From: Durusdinium trenchii
Taxonomy: Eukaryota > Sar > Dinophyceae > Suessiales > Symbiodiniaceae
Direction: 5' to 3'
DNA length: 64,000 nucleotides
Assembly (NCBI GenBank): GCA_963970005.1
Contig: CAXAMN010014136.1
Span: 73,932 to 137,931, forward strand
The notes below the pieces were generated by a model, which made no database searches, had not been told where the DNA came from, and saw only the letters and a program-made list of their open reading frames with translations. Below are positions 20,440-33,900 of the stretch, one piece after another. Made by a program: the position numbers and the translations under genes. The stretch's first letter is position 1, and each line of letters starts with the position of its first letter.

Positions 20440-21900
20440 GAATCGGTGCGAAAAGGAGCGCACGACACGTGGAGGAATGGTGAGTGCACAGGGATTTGGG
20501 ATATTTGGGGCTGGGGTTCACACGAACGTGGTTGGGTGTCTTAGGTTATGAACGTGTTGGCTCATGAAGGACATGCCGCGTTGGCGGGCCAAGCTCTCAT
20601 TCCGAATAATCTAAAGGAGAAAGTGCCATGGAGCCTGAGATGTGGAGCTTTGAAGTCTTGGGTGACATTCGGGGGCGGGGTATCATGGCCTCTGTTTTAG
20701 ACCCAAATCGACAAGGAATCGATACCCAAATCGTTCAAGGAGTTTTTGCTGTATCTGGTGGGCCGCTGGGCCACTACAATGGCTCTGTCCTGGGATCGTG
20801 TGTGAGATGGTGTGAGACAAATACAGAGAGAGGTCTACAGAGGCAATCTTTCTAACTTCTAACCTTTGCCCGGCGGTCGCACAAATCCTGACGTCATTCT
20901 GATTGGAAAAGTGAAAGGCAACCCGAGGCAACCTGGAGCTGAAAAGGAGCTAGTGCTGGGTGGGACAATTCCTAGTTTCGGGTCTTTTCGCTAATTAGAT
21001 GTATACATGTGCTGAACTATATAACTGTTAGGAGTTGCTCGCAGCTCCTACGCACCTACATGAAGAACATGTTTTTTGGGCAAGTACGTTGTCCTTTACT
21101 ATAATCAGAATACATATGTATATATATATATATTACTAATTACATATGGACATATAAACATGTTATATTTGTAGAGGTTCCACCCCGGCACCTCGGTTCA
21201 GAGCTCCACATTTTTTGCCGATTTCCGACTCCGTCGGGAGGTCCTATGTGTTGGAGTTCCCCAGCAAAGCTGGGCACAGGCGTGCCCGGTCGCTGGCCCC
21301 GCTTAGAACCCACTATCACACTACCAATGATCCATCGATTTGAGTTTCCTTTTTCCGCTTGGGTTTTGTGCTTTCAGCATTGGGAGTTGCCAGCTTCCAA
21401 AGAGGCGAGGATCATGTTTTCTTGAAGTCTTCACACCCCCACAAGCTCAATTCCAGACAGGTTGAAGGCAATTGTTTGCACGAACACTGCGGCGCTGCCG
21501 CTTGCTGAGTCCGCGACCCCCGTGAACCATACAACCTGGATATCAAGAATGGATTGGAGCTTGGATCACTGTGGTCGTAGGGGTTAATAGAACCATGGAT
21601 GATGCAGGACAGATGATACAGGACACCACCGTTTTAGAGACATATGAAACTGTGGCATGCATGAGTGCAATAAGCAAGATCACGGCGATTCCATGGGCTG
21701 CCGCTCTTTCTTAGCACCCGCAACCCGCGTGTTGCTCCACAGAGCCAGGCTCCAGTTACACTTGCTCGTGTGCCGGTGGGGGTTCCCGCAGCCAACGCTT
21801 CGTGTTTTGGTCGGGGGAGTTGTGACGGGTGTGGAACACCTCACAGGTGGAGAAGTACGGTGGAGTCCAATGGAGTGAGCGAGCAAAGGGACGCGACGTG
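20440..21900. other. stretch without a supported gene
   Basis: No exon-like blocks. Contains an AT microsatellite (21113-21134). Confidence 0.4.
21113..21134. repeat. (TA)n microsatellite
   Basis: ATATGTATATATATATATAT tract. Confidence 0.8.
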
Positions 21901-21992
21901 AACGGAGCGGGCATCGCGACTCGAACGGAGCAATCGGACGCTACTAGGGGCTCCTGGCCTTACTACTAGTAACAAGAAAGCTGGCTACTAAC
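21901..21992. repeat. GCTACTA-type interspersed repeat, copy 1
   Basis: Contains GAACGGAGCAATCGGACGC, GGGGCTCCTGGCCTTAC and ACTACTAGTAACAAG, the same words as at 33909-34013. A T7G7 run follows at 21995-22008. Confidence 0.65.
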
Positions 21993-22570
21993 CCTTTTTT
22001 TGGGGGGGTCATTGTACGTGAACCATGTGCGGCAACATCGATTCCTTGTGGAATTCAGCAAGGGGCTCAGGTCGGGTGGCTGTTAGCATGTTTGTCTAGC
22101 TGAGGGTGCTCATATACCCGAAGTTCCTGGGGACGCCTGAGAATGTGTGGAGCCAATCCAACAGACGCCCTGGATGGACCAAAGTAGCTACATTCGTGTT
22201 CCCAAAACTCATCATGCACTTACACAAATTGTGCACCAATTGTGTGTTGGGCCTGTGTTGGGAACTCATTTCTACATGCGATTTTTCATTCTAGGTTCCA
22301 GACCAAGGGTTGAGTGGACCCGAGGCCGCCGATTGGGTCCTTCCAGCACACCATTGGTTCTTTTTGGTCCCAGTCAGATGGCCCTTAGTTGGCTTTGCGC
22401 TGGGTTGCCCGAAGTACGCTGCTATGACACCCCCCGCTTCCAACTCATCCGAACTGCACACTCCGGGCAGGGTTGTTGAGTCAATCGTAGTAGCGCGAAC
22501 GAACAGACCGACCCTACCTCCACTGAAATAAATGTGATAGGTTTTCCTTTGTTTGCATGTTTCTGTCTCA

Positions 22571-22650
22571 ATCTCTCTCTGTCTGTCTGTCTGCCTGGCT
22601 GGCTGTCTTTCCGTCCGTCCGTCCATCCGTCCGTCTGCCTGTCTCTCTGT
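22571..22650. repeat. CTGT/CCGT tetranucleotide microsatellite
   Basis: (CTGT)n grading into (CCGT)n and back to (CTGT)n. Confidence 0.85.
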
Positions 22651-23550
22651 GTATCTTTTTCGCCTCCTTTCGCTGCTCCTACCTTGCAAGTGGAATCTCT
22701 TCCATACAAGATCTCGGTTGCAAATCTTGACCAAGCTGAGGGACGACCATGAAGAGCTTTGCGGTTTTCTCGGCTTCACGGTGTCCCTTGGGCTACATCT
22801 TGCGCGGCTCGTTTTGGCCATTTCTCCTGGATTCAGGGGACTTCTTTCGGGTGGAAGGGCGTCAAGAGTGCCGTGTTTGGTTCAGGGAGTTGCCCCCACA
22901 AACACATGGGACTCATTGGTGATGGCCATTGACCGACTGAAGCTGGGGGTATTTTGACAGGCCGAACTGTGTGCTTCGACCTCGACCACGCCCCGCATAA
23001 AAGCGCAGGGTGCCACATTGACCAGTTGTGGGCAGAGGTCGGTTCCATACCGTGCAGGACGGTTGGACAGTACCGCTTGGAGGGGTGCGTTTGGGTCGCC
23101 TCAGAGGCGGACGCCTTCGGGTTGGACCAAGGTGGGAGGCAGGAGGCAAGGCCGAGAGTTCCGAGGAACTTAATGTTGACTCTTGATCAAGCAACTGAGG
23201 AGGTTTTACCATCCTGCGGTTTGTTCATCAAGAGTGTGCATTTATATAGACCCGCCGCACGGAAGAGTCAGCCGTGAGGCCGCCGGCAACTCGCAGCTCA
23301 AGCCCCGCGGCCGGGTCCACAGAAACCGTCAATGGCAGGGTTTACCAGTCATCTACATTCATCCACTGAACCAGGCAGTGGCAGTGGAGGCCCGCAATGA
23401 TCCGTATGTTCCACAATTAATCATCGTAATTGGAACTTCTTATCGTTGAATTGGGCTCACGTCTACGTGGCCGGATTTTGCCGGACAGGCAAACCCAAAT
23501 GTTGGGACAAGTTGGTGGGTCTTAGGGACCAGAACAGGTTAATAATGTTA
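22651..23550. other. stretch without a supported gene
   Basis: Short frames only; nothing recognised. Confidence 0.4.
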
Positions 23551-23690
23551 ATATAAGCTACTAGGAACAAGGTGCATCGCTTCTAGTAACAAGTGCCTTA
23601 CNNNNNNNNNNGAAGCTACTAGGAACAAGTGCATCGCTTCTAGTAACAAGTGCCTTACTGGTAGTAACAAGAAGCTACTAGAACCTCAGC
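23551..23690. repeat. GCTACTA-type tandem repeat flanking the assembly gap
   Basis: Near-identical blocks of AGCTACTAGGAACAAG, GTGCATCGCTTCTAGTAACA and AGTGCCTTAC lie on both sides of the N run, followed by more TAGTAACAAGAAGCTACTAG units. The gap is therefore probably an unresolved tandem array of unknown true length. Confidence 0.85.
23602..23611. other. assembly gap (10 N)
   Basis: Ten undetermined bases. Confidence 1.
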
Positions 23691-24280
23691 GGTTTCGGCG
23701 TTCCCGAACTCTGCAGCCGAGGTGGAGCAAGTCCGCTGGCTCGAGAAGTCAGGACCTGATCCGCCGGTCGCCGGGGTTTCGAGGTCGGTTTGAGTCTTCC
23801 TTGGAACCAGCTTACCAGCTGCCAGGTGCGTATTTAGAGTGGTAAGATGTGGTAAGTGTGCGTGCACTATAGATTGCAGAGTCACAGCATCTTTCAGGTC
23901 TAACGGAGAAAAGATCAACTAACATGTGGTGGAAAGAAACATGTCCAGAAAAGTCGTCATCCAGTTCTGACACTTCATCTAATCTCACCGCCAAGGTCTT
24001 CGATCCCTAGCTTTGGCCTCAATGCCCGAGGCGCGGCAAACCTCAGTGAGTCGCCAGGGGGTGCCGGTTTTCGGATGTTTTCGGGGTCTAAGACTAAGAC
24101 CATGGTGACAATGAGTGGGTCGGTGGTCTTGTCTTGTCGGTGATTTTTTTTGGTGTGTGGCTGTGTGGCGTGACTCGTTACACCTCGCATCCTAGGTCTC
24201 CTTGTTCGAGGATTGTTGGACGGAACAGGTCACTGTGTAGGTAACATGGTAGTTGGCACTTGAGGGTGAGTGTTCATGGG

Positions 24281-24312
24281 TACCTCACGCCCATTTTGGC
24301 TCAAGTGAGGTA
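24281..24312 (+). other. possible spliced-leader relic within a stem-loop
   Basis: 24291-24305 is CCATTTTGGCTCAAG, an exact match to the last 15 bases of the 22-base dinoflagellate spliced leader. The first seven positions are not conserved. The segment sits in the loop of a perfect 8-bp stem (TACCTCAC at 24281-24288 with GTGAGGTA at 24305-24312). Genomic spliced-leader relics mark genes copied back from trans-spliced mRNA. No obvious coding follows directly. Confidence 0.55.
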
Positions 24313-25597
24313 ACCACCCTACATCTGAACACCCGCCCACCCTGGTTGACCCAAGTTCAGACACGACCCGGTTGACACTGGGCGTTGCCAATCTCCCACC
24401 TTTGTGCACAAATGGCATAGGTATCAAAAACAATACAACGAACATTAAAAAAGTAAAACGATGATCAAAATAAAAATAAAAAACGAAAAAAGAACAAATA
24501 TTCCTTGATACGCCTCTTCTGCTGCTCTCCTGGCCCTGTTGGGGAAAAAGAGATTGGATTGGAGGTTTTGTCTGGCTGGCAACCGAACCAGCAGCTGCCC
24601 CTAGGAAAATTATGTCAACCTGAGGGTGGAGGGTGGAAACTGATGGACACACGGAATGTTGGCCCTAACAACCCTAATAGGTCTCAATCGGTGACCTGTT
24701 GGAGGATGTTGGTCAAAAGGGCTGAACCACCCCCGGTCGGTGCGGAAGAGCCATCTCTTGGATGACCAGCTGCCCGCCTGAGTTGTGGGGGTTTGGCGAA
24801 TCCGACCCACCAAGGAGAGGTCTTGGCGTGGAATTCGGCCATGGCCCAGTTGACTTGGCCTCGGGTGTTTGGGGAAGGGAGTCGGCGCACAGCGGCGCAC
24901 ACAATGGGTCGTGGGGAGAGACGAACTCGCAGGTCATGCAGACGATGGGCAGGTTGGAGTGTCAGGGTCTGACGTAGGGCGCCACGGGCAGGTTGGGTTC
25001 GACCCTCATAGGACTGGTCATCCCTTTCACACGGAGTCTATCAGATATCGGAGTCTATCTGAGAAACCATCCCCTCCCGGTGCGAGAAACACCGTCCAGA
25101 TAGAGTCGAGGTCAGCCCTCAACGGTGGACGAGCCGCGGCACCACGAGCTTTGTTTGGCCTCAAGCTGGTAGTGCAAGTCAGCTTGGAGCTCCTGAGGCT
25201 CTAATGCAGACTCTTCAGGATGAACATAACGATAGCCCCCCCATACAGATCCATACAGTATATAATCCAAATGGGGTGGTCTTATGAATCAAGGGTCAAC
25301 ATTTTAGGTTTTGACCAATGGGTTCACCTGCGTCTCTGCCCCTGTCAAAACAGTGGGGCTTGCATTGCACGTGGCGGGCCCGAGCCCTGTCCTGGGGCCA
25401 GTGCAAGCAGCGCAAAGAAGCACAAGCAGTGCAGCGCAAAGAGGAGCCCGTTTTGGGAAGTTGTGACTTCCAAGTGCACATCAAGGTGTTTCCCCACTCC
25501 CCACCATGCTAGAATCAGCACCGACCAATCAGTTGAGCCCATCAGCTCATACGGAGAAGCAGTGATGAGATGTGACCCGCTTCTGTGACCGTGACCA
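24313..25597. other. stretch without a supported gene
   Basis: Includes an A-rich patch (24420-24500). A plus frame ending at 25204 has moderate GC3 bias over its last 40 codons but no motif. Confidence 0.35.
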
Positions 25598-25996
25598 ATG
25601 GCGTGCGCGGTGCTTCCCATCTGCGCGCTCTGCGTGCTAGGTGCCACCTGGACGGGAAGGGAGGGGGGGGGGCGGAGGGCGGATGCGCGGACAAGATGTC
25701 GGAGATGTCTGGAGATGCAATTGGTCATGGACGACCACAGGACAGCACGACCAGACGGAGGAGGACCATTGGTCATGTCAACCGTCCAGTACGCAGTGGA
25801 TTCCTTGACCCCACACCGAAGTCGGAGTCTGAAGATGTTTGTGAAATCTCGATCACCCAAAGGCTCACTAGAATTGGACCTCTTTGCATCTCTCAGAGCT
25901 GTGGTCCGACCAAAAAGATGCGACTATGAGTTGGTTTCTCACGTGTGGAAGACCTGGAGGGAAAACACAGTTTCTTTCTTCTCACAGTTTGCTTGA
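25598..25996 (+). CDS. hypothetical 132-residue open frame
   Basis: Opens at an ATG and ends TGA. The first 45 residues are low-complexity. The second half (KSRSPKGSLELDLFASLRAV, then a Trp-containing basic segment) looks protein-like but lacks the GC3 bias of other exons here. It may be a small gene, a decayed retrocopy downstream of the spliced-leader relic, or chance. Confidence 0.25.
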   Translation: MACAVLPICALCVLGATWTGREGGGRRADARTRCRRCLEMQLVMDDHRTARPDGGGPLVMSTVQYAVDSLTPHRSRSLKMFVKSRSPKGSLELDLFASLRAVVRPKRCDYELVSHVWKTWRENTVSFFSQFA

Positions 25997-26356
25997 CTTG
26001 AGAAGATCTGATTGGACCGTCCGGCAGTTTGGCGTTTTGGCTCGATGTCTGGACAAAGACAGAGCACCAAGAAGCACTAAGTCACGGTTTCAGCCCGGTG
26101 CGCAGAAGCAGGGGTTAAATTGTTTGGCACCAGATTCTTCTCCCTTGAATTGTGCCCTTGCAGTTTTTGTTGATCACAGTCATCTGATGTCATCTGCAAC
26201 CCTGCAACTCTGTCACCTTTGAAGCGAGAGACCTTCGCTGCACAAAAGCCACAAGCTGAGCATGAGAAACCACTAAGAAGTGAGCTTGAGGTACATCACG
26301 TTCTTTTTCCAGGCCATGTCGCCAGTCATAGGTGGTGAACTGCCAGAAGATTCGTT

Positions 26357-26893
26357 GTGCCGGGACCAGTCGGGCGATTGCGCGAGCGCGCCGGAAGCGA
26401 ACCGCTTGCTCCATGCCACGGTGGAGGAGTGAGGTCAGGGCCACCCGGTGCGTGTTGGCGCGATTCCGGCGATTCTGCGACTCAGGCGCTCCTGTTCCCA
26501 AGGTTTGGGGACCATACTTGTGCCTTGATGGTGTATATGATGCAGTTTGATGGAGCATGCCCTAATTGCATTTTGCTGAAATTGTGGAGCTGCATGCAAG
26601 GACACACAGTTGGTGGGAAGTTTTGTGCCTTACCTCCCTTGCCTTTTCAAAGCAGAAACGTGAGTTGGGTGAGAATCTGTTCGTTAGCGGAACTGTATGT
26701 GGCGCGGGGGTAGGTCGAAAGGGGCCTAGTCTGGTAGGGCTTTGAATCAACGGTCGAGCCGAGCCATGTGTGCTCAGCCCATCGCCGAGGCATGGAAGAT
26801 GGGCTGCTGCGGACCTTCCACCTGGGGCTCTCAGATGCGAACGTGGCGCGCCGGCGCCAGGCCACCGCAGGGCCGGGGCTGAGGCAGATCTAG
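26357..26893 (+). CDS. possible gene, two exon-like blocks, unknown protein
   Basis: A first GC3-rich block (about 26357-26501) encodes a strongly basic Arg-rich segment. A second (about 26756-26893) reads RGMEDGLLRTFHLGLSDANV and RRRQATAGPGLRQI, then stops at TAG (26891-26893). The second block is very GC3-biased and looks like a terminal exon. The link between the two is inferred from order and strand only; the splice sites are not unique. Confidence 0.35.
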
Positions 26894-27884
26894 CTACCTA
26901 GAGCCTGAGTGATCTCTATTGTGGGCCACAAATGACCCCAAATATGGTCTTCATATGTCTTCATTATCCTGTCAAAACAGAGGTCGCATCCATAGCTATG
27001 CGTAGAGTAGGCCAGTGGTTTCGGTCAATCTTTCGTGTCTCCGTTTTAATGTACACCACAGCTCCGGGCTTTGTGACAAGCCGTGGCATACGCTAGGGTT
27101 GTTGGGTGGGTTTAGCTTTTTTCTCGCCCAGCACCTGAACTACATCTATACACAGTTTTGTTTGTTTCTTTCTTGCGGCCCCGATAGCGATGAACCGCTT
27201 ATCCCACGCGCACACTATATGATGCGAACGATCTGAATGCCCCAAGCCACGAAGAAAGCTAGGCAATGAAGGATGCCTATATAGGTAAAACAGGTAGTGC
27301 ATGACTGCGGACTGAAGCACGTCCCACGTCTCACGAGATCATCCCAGCTGAAGCTTGGTCAAGCTTGGTGACATCGCCCCTGCATTGTATATAGTTCAAA
27401 ACGGAAGAAAGAGGCCGACTCTCGGCCCCCCTTATGAGTCCAAGGCTAAAAGAACGCACAAAATGACACCAGCTAATGACGGTTCAATGTAGATGGCACA
27501 AACTACTGGGGCAATGGAAATTGTGATCTGACTGACAGGTTCACAAATACTGATAATTGAGGGATGACAAGCACTATACATAAGACAGAGCATGCGAAGT
27601 GCACACCATCGGCCAGCGGATCCACCTTGAGAAGACCGTTCTAAGATCTTTGAAGGGCATGTCCTAAAACGGGAGGGCATTCAAAGGTTTGGGACAAAGA
27701 GGAAGTGGCCACAACTATATAGAGCAGTTGTTTTCCTCCCGCTTCTTTCTGTCGACGTGTGTGTTCGGAGCCATTTTTTTGCGTCGTTCTATGTGTTCAT
27801 TATAGAATATGATCGAGTTATGATGAGATTATACATGTTTGATACGCATTTGGATTTGAACGCCCACCGGTGTGGACGCTCCAG
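26894..27884. other. stretch without a supported gene
   Basis: Short unbiased frames only. Confidence 0.4.
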
Positions 27885-27968
27885 GTCGCCCAGGCTGCGC
27901 GGACCGAGGACCGAGGCAGCCTGGGCTATGGAGATCGAGGCGTGGTGGAGGCGTGGTCCACGGCCGTG
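27885..27968 (+). CDS. coding exon, unknown protein
   Basis: CAG acceptor, then 28 codons in phase 0 (VAQAARTEDRGSLGYGDRGV and eight more), then a GTGTGAG donor. Nearly all third positions are G or C. Confidence 0.48.
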
Positions 27969-30900
27969 GTGTGAGAGAGTGTGGAGAACAGTTCAGGCCA
28001 AACCTGGATGAAGTCTGTATGATGGTTCCTGCTTTTCTTAGCCGAGGAGGAAAAGACCTGAGTGTTTCGACTGTTGGATGTTTCCGGTGTAAGGCCGGAA
28101 CCCCTTCTGCACCATAGCCACAGGAACCCATGAAGAATGCAGATCTGGGTGGTGCTCTTGAATCCAACACGGCTGTACCCCTCCTTGGGACGCGTGGGTT
28201 GGAGGTCCACAAACACCACCAAGGGGGCCTTTGGTGCTCGCCTTTGGTGCTAGGTGCCTTGGTCGCAGATGGAGGCTCTCCTTGAGGCAGACGTGGCGCT
28301 GCTGCGGTCTCAACTGGATGCCTTGCCCATTTGGGACCCCGAGCTGCACACGCGCCTGAGGCGGGTGCGTGATTCGTGTGGATTCGTGTGGATTTGTTGG
28401 GTGGGTTGGGGTTTCACCGTGGTTTTGGGTGGTCCATCCAATGTTTGATATCACATTCTTTTGGAGAAAAGTGGCTCCATGTAAACGATCCTAATGACTG
28501 TAACTGGCAAGTTCGCTGCCACCTTTTTGGAGTTGGCACTGGCTACTGAAGGTGAGGCTGGTATAGAGCCGCAAGCCTCAGAGCTCCATTTCTTGCAGCC
28601 CACTGCTTCCCAAGCCTGGAATCGGACGCAGGTGATTCAAGTGTTTGAGGGAACTGGGAACCATTAGGGAGTTATTGTTGGTGAAGGTTGGTGGGCAGTG
28701 GGTCGAGGAAATACTAGATACTGTACAAGTCCAAGTTCACTTTGTTCGCCACTAGGAGGTTTCGACAGATAGGCCCCGTCATTTGGTTGGAAAGGATTTG
28801 GTTGGCAGCACTCCTGGTCACGGCTGTGCCCCAGGTTGGTGATTTTAGGCAGACCATTTAGGTAAGCTGGAGCAGATCGCGGTCACGGTCTGATGAGGAG
28901 AGGGAGAGAGGGAGAGACTGAGGAACATCGGAACATCTGGTGATCGCAGGCTTCACTAGTCACCAGCCACTCACCACAGACAGCCTCGTCGATCTCTGAG
29001 ATCAACGAACGACCCGAGCGCGCCACTTCGAGAGGCGCTGGGCTTCGGCGGATGGTGCTCGGGACCTAGAGGCCGGTGAGAGGTATCGCTTTGAGGCTGG
29101 GCATGGAGCTTTGGGGGAATCGGCCCGGGGGACGGCATGGTGCGCGCTTGGTTGGTAGGTAGGTCTATTTGCTGCAGCCTGTTTGCGCGGATGTGGCTGT
29201 TGCAGGTTTTAACACATTTTCTGACCTTGTGTTTTGGATGCCCCACCCTCTGCCACCCTACGGCACCCTTAGGGATGGCGGCTGAGCGCCCCTACGGATC
29301 CTTCAGGGTCAAGTGCGGGCAGTTGGTCTTCGCATACCGCTTCTAGGAGAAAAGGTATTGTGCTCTCGCGGTTTATGTAGATGATGGAGGTGAACCCCTC
29401 GAAATCTCAGAGAGGCCCTCATGCTGTTAAGGAACATGACAGCAATCCAAGCCACAAACCTTTGCAGAGTAGAATGGCTCCCCCCAAACAAAGGAGATCA
29501 AAAAAGGTGAATCTCTTTACTTGGTGATCTATGTCTTCATGAGGGCCCCCCCCGCAAATCCCAAGAGAAACGTCAGATCTCGTCTCAGGTCGCACCAGAA
29601 GGTGGGGCCTTGGAGTGCAGTGGCACCGTCTCGGGCGAGTCCTTGGCATTGCTGACCGGTGAGGCACGCGTCGAGCCTCCGCGTGCCGCACGCTGCGGGC
29701 GTTCTGGTGCCGTCCGGGTTGGGCTCGAGGTCGGTGGGTCGCCACAAACAATGACAACCAAGGCCGCTGCGTCAACGCAACATCCACCGTAAATTTCTGT
29801 TGTGACACTTGTGAAGATTGGAATGAACACATGGCATTGAAGTTGGAGGACACGTTTCACATATCATGCAATGACAGTATATACATACTGTATATATATA
29901 TATATGTCTATCCATATTTCCACCAAACTGGGCCACTCGCAAAGCTTCAGGGTGTGAGCTCAAGGCGGTGTGAACCTGTCCGAAGATATGCCATGTGTAG
30001 AGGGATCATATCTGCGGTATTTGCCGCATATGCCCTAAAGTCGTTGGCACTGCAGCGCAGGCCCCGAGCCGGTCTTCCACTTCGGCCTGGGTGTCTCGGA
30101 AGAAGTTCTGATTGGCGGGGTTCGATGGGTGTTTCTCTTCAGCCAACTGAAACCATTTGAGAAAGTCTGAGGGTCTATCCACATGGAACTAGCAAACATG
30201 GTTTCTGTATTGTTTTTCCATCCAAACGGGCATGGGACATGGGCAAAACTAAAGTTTGTGCCGGGGACCCAAGTCACAAATCACCCATCAAGAGTAAAAG
30301 TACCTGGACGAAATCTAATTCACCTTGTGTAAAAAACAAAATCTTCGGGAGCATGAGCCAAAAACATCTACCTCGCCTGTCCCAGCTATATACTGGGTGA
30401 AAATGTTTCATTCAAAAAATAAACTTTGTCGACGTGTGGAATAACACTCTTTTTCGACGGCTTGGCCCCGGTCGAGGTGTGGGTCTATCGCTTCACTTCG
30501 GCGGCCACAGCCGCTGCGCAGCTCTGCCACCATCCCACGCTGGCAGCCACGGCCAGTCAGTTGCGGGCGGCCGTGGTGTGCAGGAGAGCTGGCAACCGCA
30601 CAGCTGAGTGCTGGCGACGGCGGTCTTTTGGTGTGCGGGAGGTGGCTTGAAGGTGTGGTAAAGACGACACGGCGAAATGACGACATACATGTTTGGAGTG
30701 ACAGAGCGATGTATTTGACCTCCCACGGGGGTCAGATATCCCTCGAGGAGAGGAAACATGTAGAAGAAGCCATGTTGAAAGAATCGAACCAGGACGCCCA
30801 GAGAAAGCCAGCCTGAGAAACACCCATCCAGTGGAGGAAGTGCTGGTTTCCAACCTCCGTCCATTTACTTGGCATTCTGATGCTTTCTGGTTCGTGCCTA

Positions 30901-33900
30901 GTAGGCTTTTCGGTTTGTGTGCGTTGCATGGGCGCGCCTTCACTGGATGTTGCGGCACGCTTCTTCAGGACTCCAGAAATGGATGCCGTCGTGGGCATGC
31001 AGGCGCATGGCGAAATCGGTTGAGCGGTGGTGGCGATGCCGTCTGGATCTGAAGACAGTGGCGTCCTCACAAATCGACCCAGTGGCGTACAACTCATGGT
31101 TGTGTAGTGTCAAGCATTTACCGGTGAAGGGTGAGACCATATCGCTCCTGGGTCTGCGTTATTTTTTATTAACCACCATGACCACAAGACTCAACAGAGG
31201 CGTCAGCCAATCAGTCGCTGTGTGAGAATCCATGGGTAGAGGTACCCATCATGTTTCTTGATTGTGCGGGCTCTACTCCAGCCCATCTACTGCTGGCTGG
31301 CTTTTTCTTCTTGCTTCAGCCTCGATGAGAAACCGAGTGACCCCCTTTGGCAGAGAGGGCAACATGGGACCCCTTTCCCAACCCATGAATGTACCTGGTC
31401 GCCCTTTGACCGCTTGAACCCCTCATCTTCAGGGCCCTCGCCCTGCAGGTCTACTTGGCTGCAGCCTGGCGTGCCACATCCTCGACCCCTGCACCACCCA
31501 CCAACACTCCATTGCCACTGGCCGCAGCCGCACGAGGGGAGAAGCGCTTGAGGCAGCTGGCGCTGGAAGTGATGGTGGCCGAGGTGCGGCGCCCAGAAGC
31601 GGAGGGGCTTGGTGTGGCTTTCTCCGGGCCCCGGATGTTGAGAACCGATGTGTGCTCCTGCAGAAGTGCGTCGTGGGCACGTTTCATGTCAGAACCCTGT
31701 GGAGAAAGGGCCTTGTGTATGCTTTTTCGAATGCAGGCAGCCTCCAAGCTGGACCTTTTTGGGAAGCGTGAGATGTCACGTCCTCCAACTGAGCTTTCAG
31801 CGCTACTGGGGCCAACCGGGGCCGGTGTTACCAAAACAACAAACAACAGGTGTAAAAAAGCCGCCCGTGTTGGGGTTCCTCGACCTGCTGGGCCCTTTGA
31901 CCAGGCCGTGAAAAACGCCAGGCCTTGGACTTCTCCTCGCTGGCGGCCTTGCTGCGGGCGGAGCTGGCCTCGCTCGCGCAGGCGAGTGTGGTCCTTTTTC
32001 CCCGTTGTGGAGGGGGACGAAGGTTTGGGTCCGGGGCCTTCGGGAACCCAGTGGTGCGAATTCCGGGACCAGGCTCTCAGAAACGGTTCCACTGCAGCGC
32101 CGGCCGGGCCGCGCTTCGCGTGCCGGCTGGCGGACTTGGCTTGCCTGGATGAGGATGGGAAGGCCAGGGTCCGATGCAGGGACGGTGGACAGCATGTCTT
32201 TCCTGGATTTGTCGACTCGGGTGCTGCCTCGAAGCCATCATGTACATGCCAGTACCTGGTGCCTGGAACACCAACCAAAATCTAGTGACTAGTCGCTTTA
32301 GATGTATTGATTGGCCATCAAACACCTAAATCTGACACCCATGGGCTGTCACAAAGGGCACTCCAGAAATTCCAAAGAGTCTCATGAAGACACCGAAGTG
32401 GTGCCAAAAAGTTGAGCGTTTGCGTCGTTCCTGGTGATTGTTTGCGGTGTGTTTTTGGTAGTCGTTTCAGGTGGTTCTAACGACGGCATTGTGTTTCTTT
32501 CTAGTCGTTTACGTATGTCTATTTTGGCAAGGCGGTTTTTCCGGTGAGGTTTCGACACACACCAAAAAAACAGAACACCAACGCCCGGTGGCGTCTCAAA
32601 ACTGATTAACGAAGATAGAAATACCAACAGAAGCACTTTCGGTCTTCCAGATGTTCACCTTACCTCTCATACTCTTGGGCTCAAGGTTTTGACCCACCGT
32701 TGTGCTTCGGTGGAAGAGAAGCACTAGGCACATTCTCCAGCGGTCTGCCCGGCATCCGCACAGATGCCGGGCAGTGTGTGGGAAAAACGGGGGCCCCTCC
32801 TCGTTCACCCCCCGAGCTTCGCGGCCCGAAGCCAGGAAGACAGTGCCGTGGAAGAAGTCGTTGGGGTCGTTTCCCCCGTGGGAGGCCGACGTGAGGGACG
32901 GTCCGCGAGAGATCTGCCTCCTTCTGCGGCGATCGATGTATCGACGGACCTGATGCGGACAATCGAATTATCTACTGGCATCCGATCATGACAAGCTTAC
33001 AACATGAGAGAGATGTCAACGAAAAGTCTTCCGGTAGCTTTTCAGAGGTCGCTGGCTCCTGAAGAGCTACAACAGCTAAAGCCTCCAGCTCCAATGCCCA
33101 GTTCTCTCAACCAACCATCAGAAAGACCGGTCATGACTGAGTCTGTTTCGTTTTTGGTGAAAAGCCTCATCATGGAACACGCCGGTGCCAGTTTTGCACA
33201 TGAAGGAACATGCTGCCACCCTGCCCAGGCCCTGCGACTCGGCATCCGAGGTACGCCCTCCATCCCGTTGTCCTCGCACCGCTCGGCCGGGTTCGCCCAG
33301 TGGGTGGGATGAGGGTCTGACCTCTGGAAAAGGACGAGTCCCATCAGGTTTTGTGGATTTCAGAGGGTAGGGGCTGTTTCAGAATCTGGAACAAGCTGTG
33401 CTCCGCTTGGCCTGAGTGAAGACGCCATACGCCGTCGTGGATAGGTATACGGCTACGGCTTGACTCGACCAAGTCCAAGTATTGAGCCATGCATAGGCAA
33501 TAGCCATGTCCGTAGGGGCAACACATGTCCGTTTCGCCATTGTATGTCTCGCAAATGCAAGAAGGCATGGGCAATCGAGTCTTCACATGTTATCGCATGT
33601 TCACCCTCAGTTCGCTCACCACCGCCTTGCCAAATCAAGAACGGTGAGCCTGGAGCGACCAGCCACGTTTGATCCTAAATCACCATGAGCAAAATAAGGG
33701 GCACCAGTTCGGAAGCCAGACCAGCCTTCACGGTGCGTTTCGCGAACCCTTTGCACATCTACAGAGTCTGACACATGGTTGGATTCAAATAAGACGCGGA
33801 GAAAACGCGCGCGCCAGGAGTTCTCAGATCCACCCAAGTGACCAGTGACCTTCTGTCTGCGTCTTTGAACTTCTGAAAGGTTTCGAAGGTTGGTCCGGGT

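Noticed and set aside
31451-32278. 275-residue minus-strand frame
   Set aside because: Opposite strand of several GC-rich plus exons; the plus reading gives whole-codon exons with splice sites, the minus does not.
32671-32685. CTCTTGGGCTCAAG as a spliced-leader relic
   Set aside because: Only the last part matches and the spacing is off by one base; too weak.
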